Source of the DNA: Trichococcus palustris
Lineage (GTDB): Bacteria > Bacillota > Bacilli > Lactobacillales > Aerococcaceae
NCBI RefSeq assembly: GCF_900114465.1
Contig: NZ_FOTD01000004.1
Location: 84,463-148,462, forward strand
Direction: 5' to 3'
Length of the DNA: 64,000 nucleotides
Part shown: positions 43,812-52,884 of the stretch, piece by piece
How positions within the stretch are numbered: the stretch's first letter is position 1
How the letters are laid out: each line of letters opens with the position of its first letter
Position numbers and translations under genes: made by a program
The notes under the pieces: model-generated
What the model was told of the DNA's origin: nothing
Database searches by the model: none
What the model saw: only the letters and a program-made list of their open reading frames with translations

Positions 43812-45632
43812 ATGAAAACGTTATCCTTCAGAGGGAAAATGGTTGTGCTGATGGTTGCCGATATCGCGTGTATCACGTTGGCAGCTTTGCTGGCGTACTG
43901 GCTGCTCGAAGATTATATTGCTCTGCCTAATGGCTACTACTATGTGATGGTGGGAATAACATGCGGTATCTATATCCTGTTGGGAACAATGCGGCATTTG
44001 TTCTCGAATATGCCCTATTATACGGACATTCATGATGTAGTCGTAAATATCCAAATTTTGTCGATTGCCTTTTTGCTGTCAGCAGTCGTTTCAACCGGAA
44101 TTTTTGACTTGGTGAGTCGCCGCTATGTCTTGTTGACCTATCTGTTTTGCTTGTTTTTTATACCAGGGATCCGGGTGGCATGGCGCATTTTTCACGAACA
44201 CAACGAGGAACTTTCCAGCAGGGAACGTTCCGACGACAGAGGAAAGGTCAGAACGCTGTTGGTCGGCGCCGGGGAAGGCGGACGCCTTTTCATCTCGAGC
44301 CTGATGCATCGCCCGAATGAGATTGAGATCATCGGGATCGTCGATAGGGATGAGAAGAAGCGCAATTACCGCTTGATGGGCATCCCAGTGTTGGGGAGGG
44401 AAGAAGACATCCCACTTCTGGTGGCCGAAAATAACATCGATCAGGTAACGATTGCCATCCCTTCGCTGAAGCCAAAGGAAATGGAACGCATTTTGGATTA
44501 CTGCAACCAGGTGGGTGTGACGGTGAACCAGATGCCGAAGATAGAGGACGTCATGACAGGTAAACTGTCCGTCAACCGTCTGCGCGATATCGATGTGGTC
44601 GATTTATTGAGCAGGGAAGAGGTCGAACTGAACAAAGAGTTGATTTCCGAAAATCTGAAGAATCAAGATATTCTCATCAGCGGCGCGGGCGGCTCCATCG
44701 GCTCCGAAATTTGCCGGCAAGTTGCGAAGTTCGAACCTAAGAGCATCATTCTTTTGGGACATGGCGAAAATTCGATCTACCTGATCCACAGAGAGCTGAA
44801 TCTCCTCTATGGGAAGACGATAGATATCGTTCCCGTGATTGCGGATGTGCAGGACCGCAAGCTGATTTTCGAAGTGATGGCTCGCTACCAGCCGGAATAT
44901 GTTTTCCATGCCGCAGCCCACAAGCACATTCCGATGATGGAATGGAACCCGCGGGAAGCGGTGAAGAACAATATCTACGGCACCAAGAACATGGCGGAAG
45001 CGGCTAAAGCAGCCGGAGTGAAGAGCTTCGTGATGATTTCGAGCGACAAGGCGGTTCGGCCGACCAACGTGATGGGTTCGACGAAGCGGCTTGCGGAAAT
45101 GATTGTGACGGCGCTGAACGAACCCGGCAAAACGAAATTTGCGGCGGTGCGTTTTGGAAACGTCTTGGGAAGCCGCGGCAGCGTCATACCCGTCTTCAGG
45201 GAACAGATAGCGAAAGGCGGTCCCGTGACGGTGACCGATTTCCGCATGGTGCGTTATTTCATGACCATTCCGGAAGCAAGCCGCTTGGTCATCCAGGCTG
45301 GTGTACTCGCAAAAGGGGGAGAGATCTTCATCCTCGATATGGGAGAACCCGTAAAAATCGTCGATCTGGCCAAAAAAATGATCAAACTGTCCGGCTACAC
45401 GGAAGGAGATATCCCGATTGTCGAAACAGGGATACGCCCTGGTGAAAAACTCTACGAAGAGCTGCTGGCAGACGAAAGCATGCTGGACAGCCAAGCCTAT
45501 GAAAAGATATTTGTCGGAAAAGCATCCACCTATAAATTGGAAGACACCCTCGCCTTTGCGGACGAGCTCGTTCAGCAGCCTGTCGGAGAGCTCCGGCAAA
45601 ACTTGATCGACTATGCCTGTGAGCATCAATGA
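43812..45632 (+). CDS. UDP-GlcNAc 4,6-dehydratase, membrane-anchored (PglF/CapD/EpsC type)
   Basis: ATG 43812 follows AGGTGGTGCAGGA, giving 606 residues. Four N-terminal membrane segments (first 130 residues) and a Rossmann-like middle domain (LLVGAGEGGRLFISSLM) precede the SDR catalytic domain: ISGAGGSIGSEICRQVAKFEP (NAD site, about 283), AAAHKHIPMMEWNP and ISSDKAVRPTNVMGSTKRLAE (active site). PglF-type enzymes turn UDP-GlcNAc into the 4-keto-6-deoxy sugar, the first step to UDP-bacillosamine. The aminotransferase for the next step follows 200 bases downstream. Confidence 0.9.
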   Translation: MKTLSFRGKMVVLMVADIACITLAALLAYWLLEDYIALPNGYYYVMVGITCGIYILLGTMRHLFSNMPYYTDIHDVVVNIQILSIAFLLSAVVSTGIFDLVSRRYVLLTYLFCLFFIPGIRVAWRIFHEHNEELSSRERSDDRGKVRTLLVGAGEGGRLFISSLMHRPNEIEIIGIVDRDEKKRNYRLMGIPVLGREEDIPLLVAENNIDQVTIAIPSLKPKEMERILDYCNQVGVTVNQMPKIEDVMTGKLSVNRLRDIDVVDLLSREEVELNKELISENLKNQDILISGAGGSIGSEICRQVAKFEPKSIILLGHGENSIYLIHRELNLLYGKTIDIVPVIADVQDRKLIFEVMARYQPEYVFHAAAHKHIPMMEWNPREAVKNNIYGTKNMAEAAKAAGVKSFVMISSDKAVRPTNVMGSTKRLAEMIVTALNEPGKTKFAAVRFGNVLGSRGSVIPVFREQIAKGGPVTVTDFRMVRYFMTIPEASRLVIQAGVLAKGGEIFILDMGEPVKIVDLAKKMIKLSGYTEGDIPIVETGIRPGEKLYEELLADESMLDSQAYEKIFVGKASTYKLEDTLAFADELVQQPVGELRQNLIDYACEHQ

Positions 45633-45841
45633 TTGTTTATTTTAGGAAACACATAAAACGCCCTAAAGAAAACCCCATCAATACCTTCAAAAGAAATCCT
45701 CAACAAAAAACACCAGAACGAAACGGAAGATAAAACCTCAAAAGATCATTCAAAGAAAAATCCTAAAAAATGGCCTAGCTTATTTTGAATGGACAGTCTA
45801 TTCCTCAGTTTTGACGCCTATCGAAGGGAGACGGTTTATTT

Positions 45842-46999
45842 ATGTCGGAAAAAATAGATAAGAAAATATTGTTGGCTTCCCCTCATATGTCGGGAAACGA
45901 AATGGGCTACATCCAAGAGGCATTCGATACGAACTGGATTGCTCCGCTTGGTCCGAATGTCACTGGATTCGAAAAGGAAGTATGCGCCTATACGGGTGCA
46001 AACTATGCGGATGCCCTTTCTTCCGGTACGGCAGCCATCCATATGGGGCTGATGTACCTAGGTGTGGGCAAAGGGGATATCGTCTTTTGCCCATCCCTGA
46101 CCTTCTCCGCTTCCGCCAATCCCATCATCTATCTAGGGGCCACACCGGTCTTCATCGATTCGGAAAGGGAATCATGGAATATGTCGCCGGTCGCTTTGGC
46201 GAAAGCCTTTGAGAAATATCCTAATCCCAAAGCGGTTATCGTCGTGAATCTATACGGACAATCCGCTGATTACGACAAACTGAAGGCGATTGTGGACGAA
46301 CACCATGTTCCGATACTGGAGGATGCCGCCGAGAGTCTGGGCGCTACCTACAAAGGGGTGAAAACCGGCACGATAGGAGAAATCGGAATCTACTCCTTCA
46401 ACGGAAACAAAATCATCACAACGTCGGGCGGCGGGATGTTGGTGGCCCGCGAGAAGAAAATAATCGAGAAGGTGGAATTTTGGGCAACACAGGCAAAGGA
46501 ACAGGCGCCCTATTACCAACATAAGGAAATCGGCTATAATTACCGGATGAGCAATGTCGTCGCAGGAATCGGCCGGGGACAGTTGAAAATATTGGATGAA
46601 CGGATCGCCAAGAAAAAATACATCTTCGATTATTATGCGGATGCCTTCCAGGACTTGGAGGAGTTGGAGATGATGCCGATTGCGGCATACGGTGAACCGA
46701 ATTATTGGCTCAGTTGCGTGACGATCAAGCCGGAATATGAGGTGCGCCCGAAAGCCTTGTTGGATTATCTGGCATCCAAAAATATTGAAGGAAGGCAAAT
46801 CTGGAAACCGATGCATCTGCAGCCGGTCTTCAAAGGGGGGGACTTCTTCAGCCACAACCCAGAAGGAACGAGTGTAGCGGAGGACATCTTCGCCAGAGGA
46901 TTGTGCCTGCCGTCGGATACGAAGATGACGGATGAGGATCTGGAGAGGGTCGTGACGCGGGTCAGCTGGTTTTTTGGGGCAGAAGCCGCGCGTAGGTAG
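45842..46999 (+). CDS. DegT/DnrJ/EryC1/StrS aminotransferase (PglE-like)
   Basis: The protein has 385 residues. It has LLASPHMSGNEMGYIQEAFDTNWIAPLGPNV, SSGTAAIHMGL, EDAAESLGATYKG and the PLP-Lys in SFNGNKIITTSGGGML, then NYRMSNVVAGIGRGQL and the C-terminal FARGLCLPSDTKMTDEDLERVV. These match PglE-type enzymes that aminate UDP-4-keto-6-deoxy-GlcNAc using glutamate. The 4-amino product is the natural acceptor for the PglD-like acyltransferases at 34351-35708. Confidence 0.9.
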   Translation: MSEKIDKKILLASPHMSGNEMGYIQEAFDTNWIAPLGPNVTGFEKEVCAYTGANYADALSSGTAAIHMGLMYLGVGKGDIVFCPSLTFSASANPIIYLGATPVFIDSERESWNMSPVALAKAFEKYPNPKAVIVVNLYGQSADYDKLKAIVDEHHVPILEDAAESLGATYKGVKTGTIGEIGIYSFNGNKIITTSGGGMLVAREKKIIEKVEFWATQAKEQAPYYQHKEIGYNYRMSNVVAGIGRGQLKILDERIAKKKYIFDYYADAFQDLEELEMMPIAAYGEPNYWLSCVTIKPEYEVRPKALLDYLASKNIEGRQIWKPMHLQPVFKGGDFFSHNPEGTSVAEDIFARGLCLPSDTKMTDEDLERVVTRVSWFFGAEAARR

Positions 47000-47059
47000 G
47001 CTGGCGTTTTTACAATGAATCCATAGGGCGATTCCTTTCTAGTAGCTTGGAAAATGTGA

Positions 47060-47065
47060 TATAAT
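47060..47065 (+). promoter_or_regulatory. Extended -10 promoter box before the first cpsCD module
   Basis: TGATATAAT at 47057-47065 matches an extended -10 element (TGnTATAAT), 111 bp before cpsC. No good -35 is seen, as is common with extended -10 boxes. Confidence 0.5.
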
Positions 47066-47175
47066 GAAAACGGATACAGGAAGATGATGCGATAAAAGGA
47101 CCAGCTATATATTGTTTTGTTGTCCGCTTTCACAAGGCTGATGAAGTCAAAGGCCAAACACTAGGAGGGAAAGCA

Positions 47176-48183
47176 ATGAAGGAAGAAGTTTCTTTAAAAG
47201 ACCTTATGGCAATAATAAAGCAAAGAATGTGGATCATCATCAGCTTTGGCACACTTGGTCTTCTGCTCTCGGCAGTCTATACATTTCTGATTGTGACTCC
47301 CATGTACGATTCCACCACGCAATTATTGGTGAACCGTACAAATGATGGAACCAATAGTATCCAGCTCAATGATATCAACTCGAATGTACAAATGATCAAC
47401 ACTTATAAAGACATCATAAAAGGTCCGGTCATATTAGAGGGTGTCAAAGAAAAGCTGAATCTTGACTACACAGTCGAACAATTGGCTGAAATGATAGTGA
47501 TCGGTGTAAACCAAAATTCACAAGTTTTCTCGCTGACTGTTACGGCACCGAATGCTGGCGAAGCAGCTGAAATTGCCAATGGCATTGCAGCAACATTCCA
47601 AAGTGCCATTTTTGACATCATGAATGTCGAAAATGTCAGCATCATTTCCGGCGCGACCGTCAATTCAAAACCTGTTTCTCCTGTCGCAGTGAATAATTTG
47701 GTGATAGGGCTGGGCGTAGGCCTGCTGTTCGGGTTCGGAATAGCTCTGCTGCGCTATGCATTGGATAAAACAATCGATGATCATCAGTTTGTCGCACAAA
47801 CTATCGGTTGGCCAAATCTGGGCGTCATTTCGGAATTGAATAAGGAAGAGCTTCTCGCCATTTCGAATATGCCCAAAAAAGAGAGAGTCCCCGTTCCGCA
47901 AATACGTAAAAGTGATTCGACAGGCAATCTGGAAACAGCTAAACGAGAGCGAATCGGCGATCTGGAAATGCGCACATCCGAAGATATTGCCATTAAGGAA
48001 ACGTCAAAAGAGAAACCCGTGGACATCGCCGAAAAACGCAAGAAAAAGACTGACTCCATGCCGGGCGGGATACATAGAGAAAAGCTTACCACTGTTTCGG
48101 AGATGACCAGAGAGAAGATTGGAGCCATTCTGAAAAATGAGTCCAGTCAATCTGCAAACGCCGGTAGTGAAAGGGGAAAGTAA
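47176..48183 (+). CDS. Chain-length determinant / tyrosine-kinase activator (CpsC/Wzz type) with long C-terminal tail, copy 1
   Basis: The protein has 335 residues. Two membrane segments (about 18-40 and 177-200) flank the extracellular Wzz domain (MYDSTTQLLVNRTNDG, NVQMINTYKDIIKGPVILE, VNSKPVSPVAVNNLVIGLGVG). After the second segment about 130 charged Lys/Glu-rich residues follow, much longer than in copy 2 (51372). CpsC proteins activate the CpsD kinase and set polymer length. The CpsD gene is 2 bases downstream. Confidence 0.87.
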   Translation: MKEEVSLKDLMAIIKQRMWIIISFGTLGLLLSAVYTFLIVTPMYDSTTQLLVNRTNDGTNSIQLNDINSNVQMINTYKDIIKGPVILEGVKEKLNLDYTVEQLAEMIVIGVNQNSQVFSLTVTAPNAGEAAEIANGIAATFQSAIFDIMNVENVSIISGATVNSKPVSPVAVNNLVIGLGVGLLFGFGIALLRYALDKTIDDHQFVAQTIGWPNLGVISELNKEELLAISNMPKKERVPVPQIRKSDSTGNLETAKRERIGDLEMRTSEDIAIKETSKEKPVDIAEKRKKKTDSMPGGIHREKLTTVSEMTREKIGAILKNESSQSANAGSERGK

Positions 48184-48185
48184 AG

Positions 48186-48896
48186 ATGGCTAAAAAACAA
48201 ACGAAACAACCGCGAAAACATCACGGCTTGATTACAGTGGCTTTGCCGAATGCTGCTGTTTCAGAACAGTTCAAAACATTGCGGACAAACATCCAGTTCT
48301 CGATGGTGGACAAGAAAATGAAGTCGTTGGTTGTCATTTCCGCTACGCCTTCTGCCGGTAAATCAACCGTTGCCGCGAATTTGGCCGTAACCTTTGCCTT
48401 ACAAGGGAACCACGTTTTGATTGTGGACTGCGACTTGAGAAGGCCGACTGTTCACCGAAATTTTAAATTGGCGAACGGCTTTGGCTTGACGACCCTTTTG
48501 ACGGACCAATCGGGATCCGTTGAAGACTACCTGCATGATTCTGACGTGGAAGGCTTATCGGTATTGACCGGTGGACCCGTTCCACCAAACCCTGCGGAGC
48601 TCCTATCGAGCAATCGCATGCGGCAATTGGAAAAAGAATTGGTGGAAAGGTTTGATCTCGTCATTTACGATACCCCGCCATTGCTTGGTTTCACGGATGC
48701 ACAAATTTTGGCTAGTCGTGAGGACGGCACCATTTTCGTAATTCGTCATGGCGTAGACACAAAGGAAGACATCTTCAAAGCGTCTGAATCACTTAAAATG
48801 GTGAATGCAAATGTTTTGGGTGTTGTCTATAATCACGTGCCAGTCACTTCAAAAGACCATGGCTACTACTATTATGGCTATCACGATGAAGAGTGA
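48186..48896 (+). CDS. Tyrosine-protein autokinase CpsD/Wze, copy 1
   Basis: The protein has 236 residues. It has the BY-kinase Walker A ATPSAGKSTVAANLAV (about 54-66), Walker A' VLIVDCDLRRPTVHR, and Walker B FDLVIYDTPPLLGFTDAQ. The tail DHGYYYYGYHDEE is a Tyr cluster for autophosphorylation. It regulates EPS assembly with CpsC. No CpsB phosphatase follows in this module; the only one is at 52884. Confidence 0.9.
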   Translation: MAKKQTKQPRKHHGLITVALPNAAVSEQFKTLRTNIQFSMVDKKMKSLVVISATPSAGKSTVAANLAVTFALQGNHVLIVDCDLRRPTVHRNFKLANGFGLTTLLTDQSGSVEDYLHDSDVEGLSVLTGGPVPPNPAELLSSNRMRQLEKELVERFDLVIYDTPPLLGFTDAQILASREDGTIFVIRHGVDTKEDIFKASESLKMVNANVLGVVYNHVPVTSKDHGYYYYGYHDEE

Positions 48897-48926
48897 TAGG
48901 AATGGGGGGGATTTCCTCCTCGCAAA

Positions 48927-48960
48927 ACAAAGGTGATTTCATGGGAAATTGCCTTTTTTG
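48927..48960 (+). terminator. Intrinsic terminator after cpsD copy 1
   Basis: AAGGTGATTTC pairs with GAAATTGCCTT (two G-U pairs) and is followed by TTTTTT. Confidence 0.75.
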
Positions 48961-49071
48961 TGTCTCATCATTTTGCGAAGATGATTACGGCCATCAAAAT
49001 GTAGCGCGACTGACATTGTTTCGATGGTAAGGGCGTTTTGGATGCTGAGTTAAAAATGGAGGGGAAGCGAT

Positions 49072-50136
49072 ATGGAAAATAGGAATGTTTTATACGATGA
49101 ATTAAGAGAGAAAACCCGTTCTCAATTATTGAATTATCCGGAATTTGACATTAAAGTGAAAGCCGCAGATGTGATAAAGTCGATTATTTATCCTGGGTAT
49201 AGGGCTGATAAAAGTAAATTTCAATGGCCAAATGGACTGTTGGCATTAGCACTCGAATGGTCTCATCGTACTTCCGAAGACAAGGATGATTTGGAGCATT
49301 TAATAAGATACTATGACAAATGGATTGAGAAGGGAGCTTCCGTTGACTTCATAGATCAAGCTATTAATGGGTATACACTAATCTATTTGTATGAAGTGAC
49401 GAAACAGAATAAATATAAGGAATTGCTGGATTATATTCTACAATTTTTATTGGACCATCCTAAAGTAGGGGATGAAAGTATACCGTACCGGATAAACATA
49501 TCCAACGATATCTACATTGATGGACTCGGGATGGTTTGCCCCTTCTTATGCAGATATGGGAGTACATTCCATAATAGAGAGGCCATCAATCTGGGGGCCA
49601 AGCAGATCGTCAACTATATTCATAATGGCATGGATGATAATACAGGGTTACCCTATCATGGTTACAATCCCCATCAAAACACCAAGCTAGGAATAATAGG
49701 CTGGGGTAGAGCGGTGGGTTGGCTATTGATCGGCATGATTGATAGCCTAGAATATATACCGAAAGATAATATGTATTATGACCAAATCAAGGCCGCTTTT
49801 AAAAAAATTGTCAGTGATGTTGTAACCTTTCAAAATAAAAACGGCCATTTCACTTGGCAATTGAGCGCAATAGAAGGGGCCTCGGATACCTCGGCGACTT
49901 CTATGATTTGTTACGCGATAAAAAGGGGCATGATACTGGGGATTTTGGATTCTGCATACATAGAGATTACGGATGTCGCTTTGGATTATCTGCATGAATC
50001 TGTAGAAGATGGCTTAGTTTCAGGCAGTTCTGCGGAATGCAGGGGTTTTAGCATGTACCCACAAAAATATGAGGCTTATCCATGGGCTCAGGGTCCAACT
50101 ACAGCACTTACAGCACTATCAACTGTTCCGTCCTGA
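49072..50136 (+). CDS. GH88/GH105-like unsaturated uronyl hydrolase
   Basis: The protein has 354 residues and no signal peptide, so it acts inside the cell. The (alpha/alpha)6-barrel pattern includes FQWPNGLLALALEWSH, YINISNDIYIDGLGMVCPFLC (as RINISNDIYIDGLGM), GYNPHQNTKLGIIGWGRAVGWLLIGMID (about 198-225), and ECRGFSMYPQKYEAYPWAQGPTTAL. The WGRAxGW motif is typical of YteR-like GH105 enzymes that remove unsaturated uronic acid ends left by lyases. The beta-helix protein at 29314 could be the matching lyase. The gene is more AT-rich than its neighbours. Confidence 0.78.
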   Translation: MENRNVLYDELREKTRSQLLNYPEFDIKVKAADVIKSIIYPGYRADKSKFQWPNGLLALALEWSHRTSEDKDDLEHLIRYYDKWIEKGASVDFIDQAINGYTLIYLYEVTKQNKYKELLDYILQFLLDHPKVGDESIPYRINISNDIYIDGLGMVCPFLCRYGSTFHNREAINLGAKQIVNYIHNGMDDNTGLPYHGYNPHQNTKLGIIGWGRAVGWLLIGMIDSLEYIPKDNMYYDQIKAAFKKIVSDVVTFQNKNGHFTWQLSAIEGASDTSATSMICYAIKRGMILGILDSAYIEITDVALDYLHESVEDGLVSGSSAECRGFSMYPQKYEAYPWAQGPTTALTALSTVPS

Positions 50137-50221
50137 TCAATTGCAAAAGGGGAATCTTCCAGTGAAACAGCGTGATTTTCGGTTGTCGATGAAAATTATT
50201 TAACCATCTTTCCTATTTCAT

Positions 50222-50227
50222 GTATAA
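50222..50227 (+). promoter_or_regulatory. TATAAT -10 box of map
   Basis: TGTATAATG lies 38 bp before ATG 50266. The -35 region is weak. Confidence 0.5.
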
Positions 50228-50265
50228 TGAGAAAGAATACTATACAGGAAGAGGATAGAATACAT

Positions 50266-51018
50266 ATGATAACTTTAAAATCAGCACGTGAAATTCAATC
50301 CATGGAAGAATCTGGAGCCATTTTGGCAGGCATCCATGAGGAACTGCGCGGTTACATCAAACCGGGCTTGACGACGAAAGACATCGACCAGTTCGTGCAA
50401 ACGCGCATCGAGGCGGCAGGCGCCATCTGTGAACAGATCGGTTTCGAAGGCTACGAATTTGCGACCTGTACAAGCGTCAATGACGAAATTTGCCACGGTT
50501 TCCCGAGCGATAAATTCGTCCTGAAAGACGGCGACCTGATCAAAGTGGATACAGTCGTGAACTACAACGGCGCGATGTCAGATTCTTGTTGGAGCTACGT
50601 GGTGGGCAATGCGACGCCGCAAGTCAAGCATTTGATGGAAGTCACCGAAAAAGCATTGTACCTAGGCATCGAACAAGCCAAAGCGGGCAACCGCATCGGT
50701 GACATCGGCCATGCCATCCAAACATACGTTGAAAGCGAAGGCTTTTCCGTTGTCCGTGAATTCATCGGCCATGGCATCGGACCAACGATGCATGAAAGCC
50801 CATCTGTTCCCCATTACGGCGATGCCGGCAAAGGCTTGCGCCTGAAAGAGGGCATGACCATCACCATCGAACCGATGGTGAACACGGGAACCTGGAAATC
50901 AAAAATGGACGACAACGGCTGGACAGCCCGCACGAAAGACGGCGGCTTGAGCTGCCAATTCGAACACACCATCGCCATCACCAAAGACGGCGCAAAAGTG
51001 CTGACGCAACAAAAATAA
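50266..51018 (+). CDS. map: Type I methionine aminopeptidase
   Basis: The protein has 250 residues from ATG 50266 (GGAAGAGGATAG upstream). Metal ligands are recognisable: DTVVNYNGAMSDSCWSY (two Asp), FIGHGIGPTMHESP (His, about 170), ITIEPMV (Glu) and QFEHTIAI (Glu). It removes the initiator methionine from new proteins. It is a housekeeping gene standing between two EPS regulatory modules, and has its own promoter and a following hairpin. Confidence 0.94.
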   Translation: MITLKSAREIQSMEESGAILAGIHEELRGYIKPGLTTKDIDQFVQTRIEAAGAICEQIGFEGYEFATCTSVNDEICHGFPSDKFVLKDGDLIKVDTVVNYNGAMSDSCWSYVVGNATPQVKHLMEVTEKALYLGIEQAKAGNRIGDIGHAIQTYVESEGFSVVREFIGHGIGPTMHESPSVPHYGDAGKGLRLKEGMTITIEPMVNTGTWKSKMDDNGWTARTKDGGLSCQFEHTIAITKDGAKVLTQQK

Positions 51019-51027
51019 ACAAAGTTG

Positions 51028-51070
51028 CTGTTCCGCTAATCTATTGAAACAGATTAACGGAACAGTTTAT
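51028..51070 (+). terminator. Hairpin after map, probable terminator
   Basis: CTGTTCCG...TAATCT pairs with AGATTA...CGGAACAG. The T-rich tail (TTTATCTT) is weak. Confidence 0.6.
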
Positions 51071-51273
51071 CTTCGAATAACGAGAAAACGATTACATATA
51101 ATGAAATGTGATGTAGTCAATATTCGGATAAATTCAAAGGCTGTTTTGGCGCTGTGTGGCGAGTTTAGGACATTGCGGTTATCTTGAGACGGCAATCACG
51201 GGAATCTTCTGAAAGAGACCGTTTTACTTTAGTCTTCCGTAAAATACTTATAGTTATTTCAAAAATGATATAG

Positions 51274-51371
51274 TACAATAAACTATAGTTGTGAAGCCTG
51301 TGATGCCGCATCCAGGCTTTTTATTTTCATGCGGTAATTATTAATCAACAGCTAGATATAAGGAGGAAATC
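51274..51371 (+). promoter_or_regulatory. Promoter and attenuator-like leader of the second cps module
   Basis: A TACAAT box (51274-51279) is followed at 51294-51327 by AAGCCTG pairing with CAGGCTT and a run TTTTTATTTT, an intrinsic terminator inside the leader, before AGGAGG and ATG 51372. Transcription of cpsCDB may therefore be controlled by read-through. Confidence 0.5.
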
Positions 51372-52112
51372 ATGGAAGAAGAAATTTCATTAAGCGAAAT
51401 ATTTGCGATACTGAAGCAACGGTTGGTCCAAATCATCATCTGGAGTCTATCGGGGTTGCTGCTTGCTGGTCTCTATACATTCTTTTTCGTAACACCGACT
51501 TACCAATCCACTTCTAAAATCGTGGTGAACCAAACGCAAAACGCGGAAAAGGCAATCACAAACACGGATATCCAGACTAACCTGAGTTTGATCAGCACCT
51601 ATCAAGGGATCATCAAGGAACCGATCATTTTGCAGGATGTCATCACAAATACCGGTTCAAAATTATCGGTGGATCAGTTGCGCAGTAAACTGACGGTTCA
51701 AACGGAAGCCGATTCCCTTGTGTTCGGTGTGACCATTACCGATGAAAATCCTTATACGGCCGCAGAATTGGCAAATGCGACGGCAAGCTCCTTCGAACAA
51801 AAAATCGGCGGCATTTTGGACGTCAACAATGTGACGATCCTTTCCGAGGCGGTCGCAAACACGAATGCCGTTTCACCCAATACGCCTATGAACTTGGTTC
51901 TAGGATTGCTGGTCGGCATGATGATCGGTGTAGGCTTGGCATTCTTGGCTGAATTCATGGATAAGACCGTGAAGGACGGCAAATTCATCGAACAGATGGG
52001 TTGGGTGAACCTAGGTACCGTTCTACAGATGAGCGAAGAGGACGTCACCTCGACAAGATTCTCGCCGGTAAAAGAAGAAACGACGACACGCACAACGACA
52101 AGAAGAGTATAG
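51372..52112 (+). CDS. Chain-length determinant / kinase activator CpsC (Wzz type), copy 2
   Basis: The protein has 246 residues. It has two membrane segments (about 18-40 and 175-197) around a Wzz domain: TYQSTSKIVVNQTQNAEKAI, NLSLISTYQGIIKEPIIL, NAVSPNTPMNLVLGLLVGMMIG. The cytoplasmic tail is about 45 residues, the usual length. The order cpsC-cpsD-cpsB with minimal spacing is the standard tyrosine phosphoregulatory cassette. Confidence 0.9.
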   Translation: MEEEISLSEIFAILKQRLVQIIIWSLSGLLLAGLYTFFFVTPTYQSTSKIVVNQTQNAEKAITNTDIQTNLSLISTYQGIIKEPIILQDVITNTGSKLSVDQLRSKLTVQTEADSLVFGVTITDENPYTAAELANATASSFEQKIGGILDVNNVTILSEAVANTNAVSPNTPMNLVLGLLVGMMIGVGLAFLAEFMDKTVKDGKFIEQMGWVNLGTVLQMSEEDVTSTRFSPVKEETTTRTTTRRV

Positions 52113-52125
52113 GAGGGGATAGATC

Positions 52126-52884
52126 ATGTTTGGAGCTAACAGAAGAAAAATTAAGAAACTGGATAGTCAACAACGCAAAGGCTTGAGTCTGATTTCAATG
52201 ATGCGACCAAAATCAGTCATTGCGGAACAATACCGGACGATCCGCACCAATATCCAATTCTCGATGGTTGACAAAAATCTTAAATCATTGGTTGTGACTT
52301 CTTCCGGTCCATGGGAAGGCAAATCGACGACGTCCGCCAACTTGGCTTCCGTTTTTGCGGACCAAGGGAAACGCGTCCTGTTGGTCGATGCCGACTTGCG
52401 TAAACCGACGCTGCAACGCACCTTTGGCTTGCACAATGTTGAAGGCTTGACCACACTGTTGACTTCACCGGAGAAAGACATTTCCGAAGTAATCAACAAA
52501 ATCGAAGGAACGGCTTTATTCGCATTGTCAAGCGGCCCGATCCCTCCGAACCCATCTGAATTGTTGAACTCGAACCGGATGACGGTCCTCATCGGAAAGC
52601 TGGAAGAGGCCTTCGATATCATCATCTATGACATGCCGCCGATCACTTCCGTGACGGACGCGCAAATCATGGCAACGAAAACGGATGGCGTCATCTTCGT
52701 CATTCGCCACGGTGTTTCGCAAAAGGATGCCGTCAGTCATGCGAAAGGCCTGTTAGATATGGTAAATGCCAACGTCTTGGGCGTCGTCTTCAACGGCGTC
52801 GATAAAAAGACCAGCAGTGCCTATGATTATTATGGCTATGGTTATGGCTATGCTTATGGACATACGAGTGAAGGTGGAGCCTGA
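52126..52884 (+). CDS. Tyrosine-protein autokinase CpsD/Wze, copy 2
   Basis: The protein has 252 residues. Walker A SSGPWEGKSTTSANLA (about 63-75), Walker A' VLLVDADLRKPTLQR, Walker B FDIIIYDMPPITSVTDAQ, and a Tyr/Gly-rich tail (AYDYYGYGYGYAYGH) identify a BY-kinase. Compared with copy 1 the tail has more Tyr. The stop overlaps the cpsB start (TGATG). Confidence 0.91.
   Translation: MFGANRRKIKKLDSQQRKGLSLISMMRPKSVIAEQYRTIRTNIQFSMVDKNLKSLVVTSSGPWEGKSTTSANLASVFADQGKRVLLVDADLRKPTLQRTFGLHNVEGLTTLLTSPEKDISEVINKIEGTALFALSSGPIPPNPSELLNSNRMTVLIGKLEEAFDIIIYDMPPITSVTDAQIMATKTDGVIFVIRHGVSQKDAVSHAKGLLDMVNANVLGVVFNGVDKKTSSAYDYYGYGYGYAYGHTSEGGA

Noticed and set aside
44604..45629. 341-codon minus-strand ORF
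   Set aside because: Antisense to the dehydratase gene; His/Arg-rich composition typical of a shadow frame, no ribosome site.
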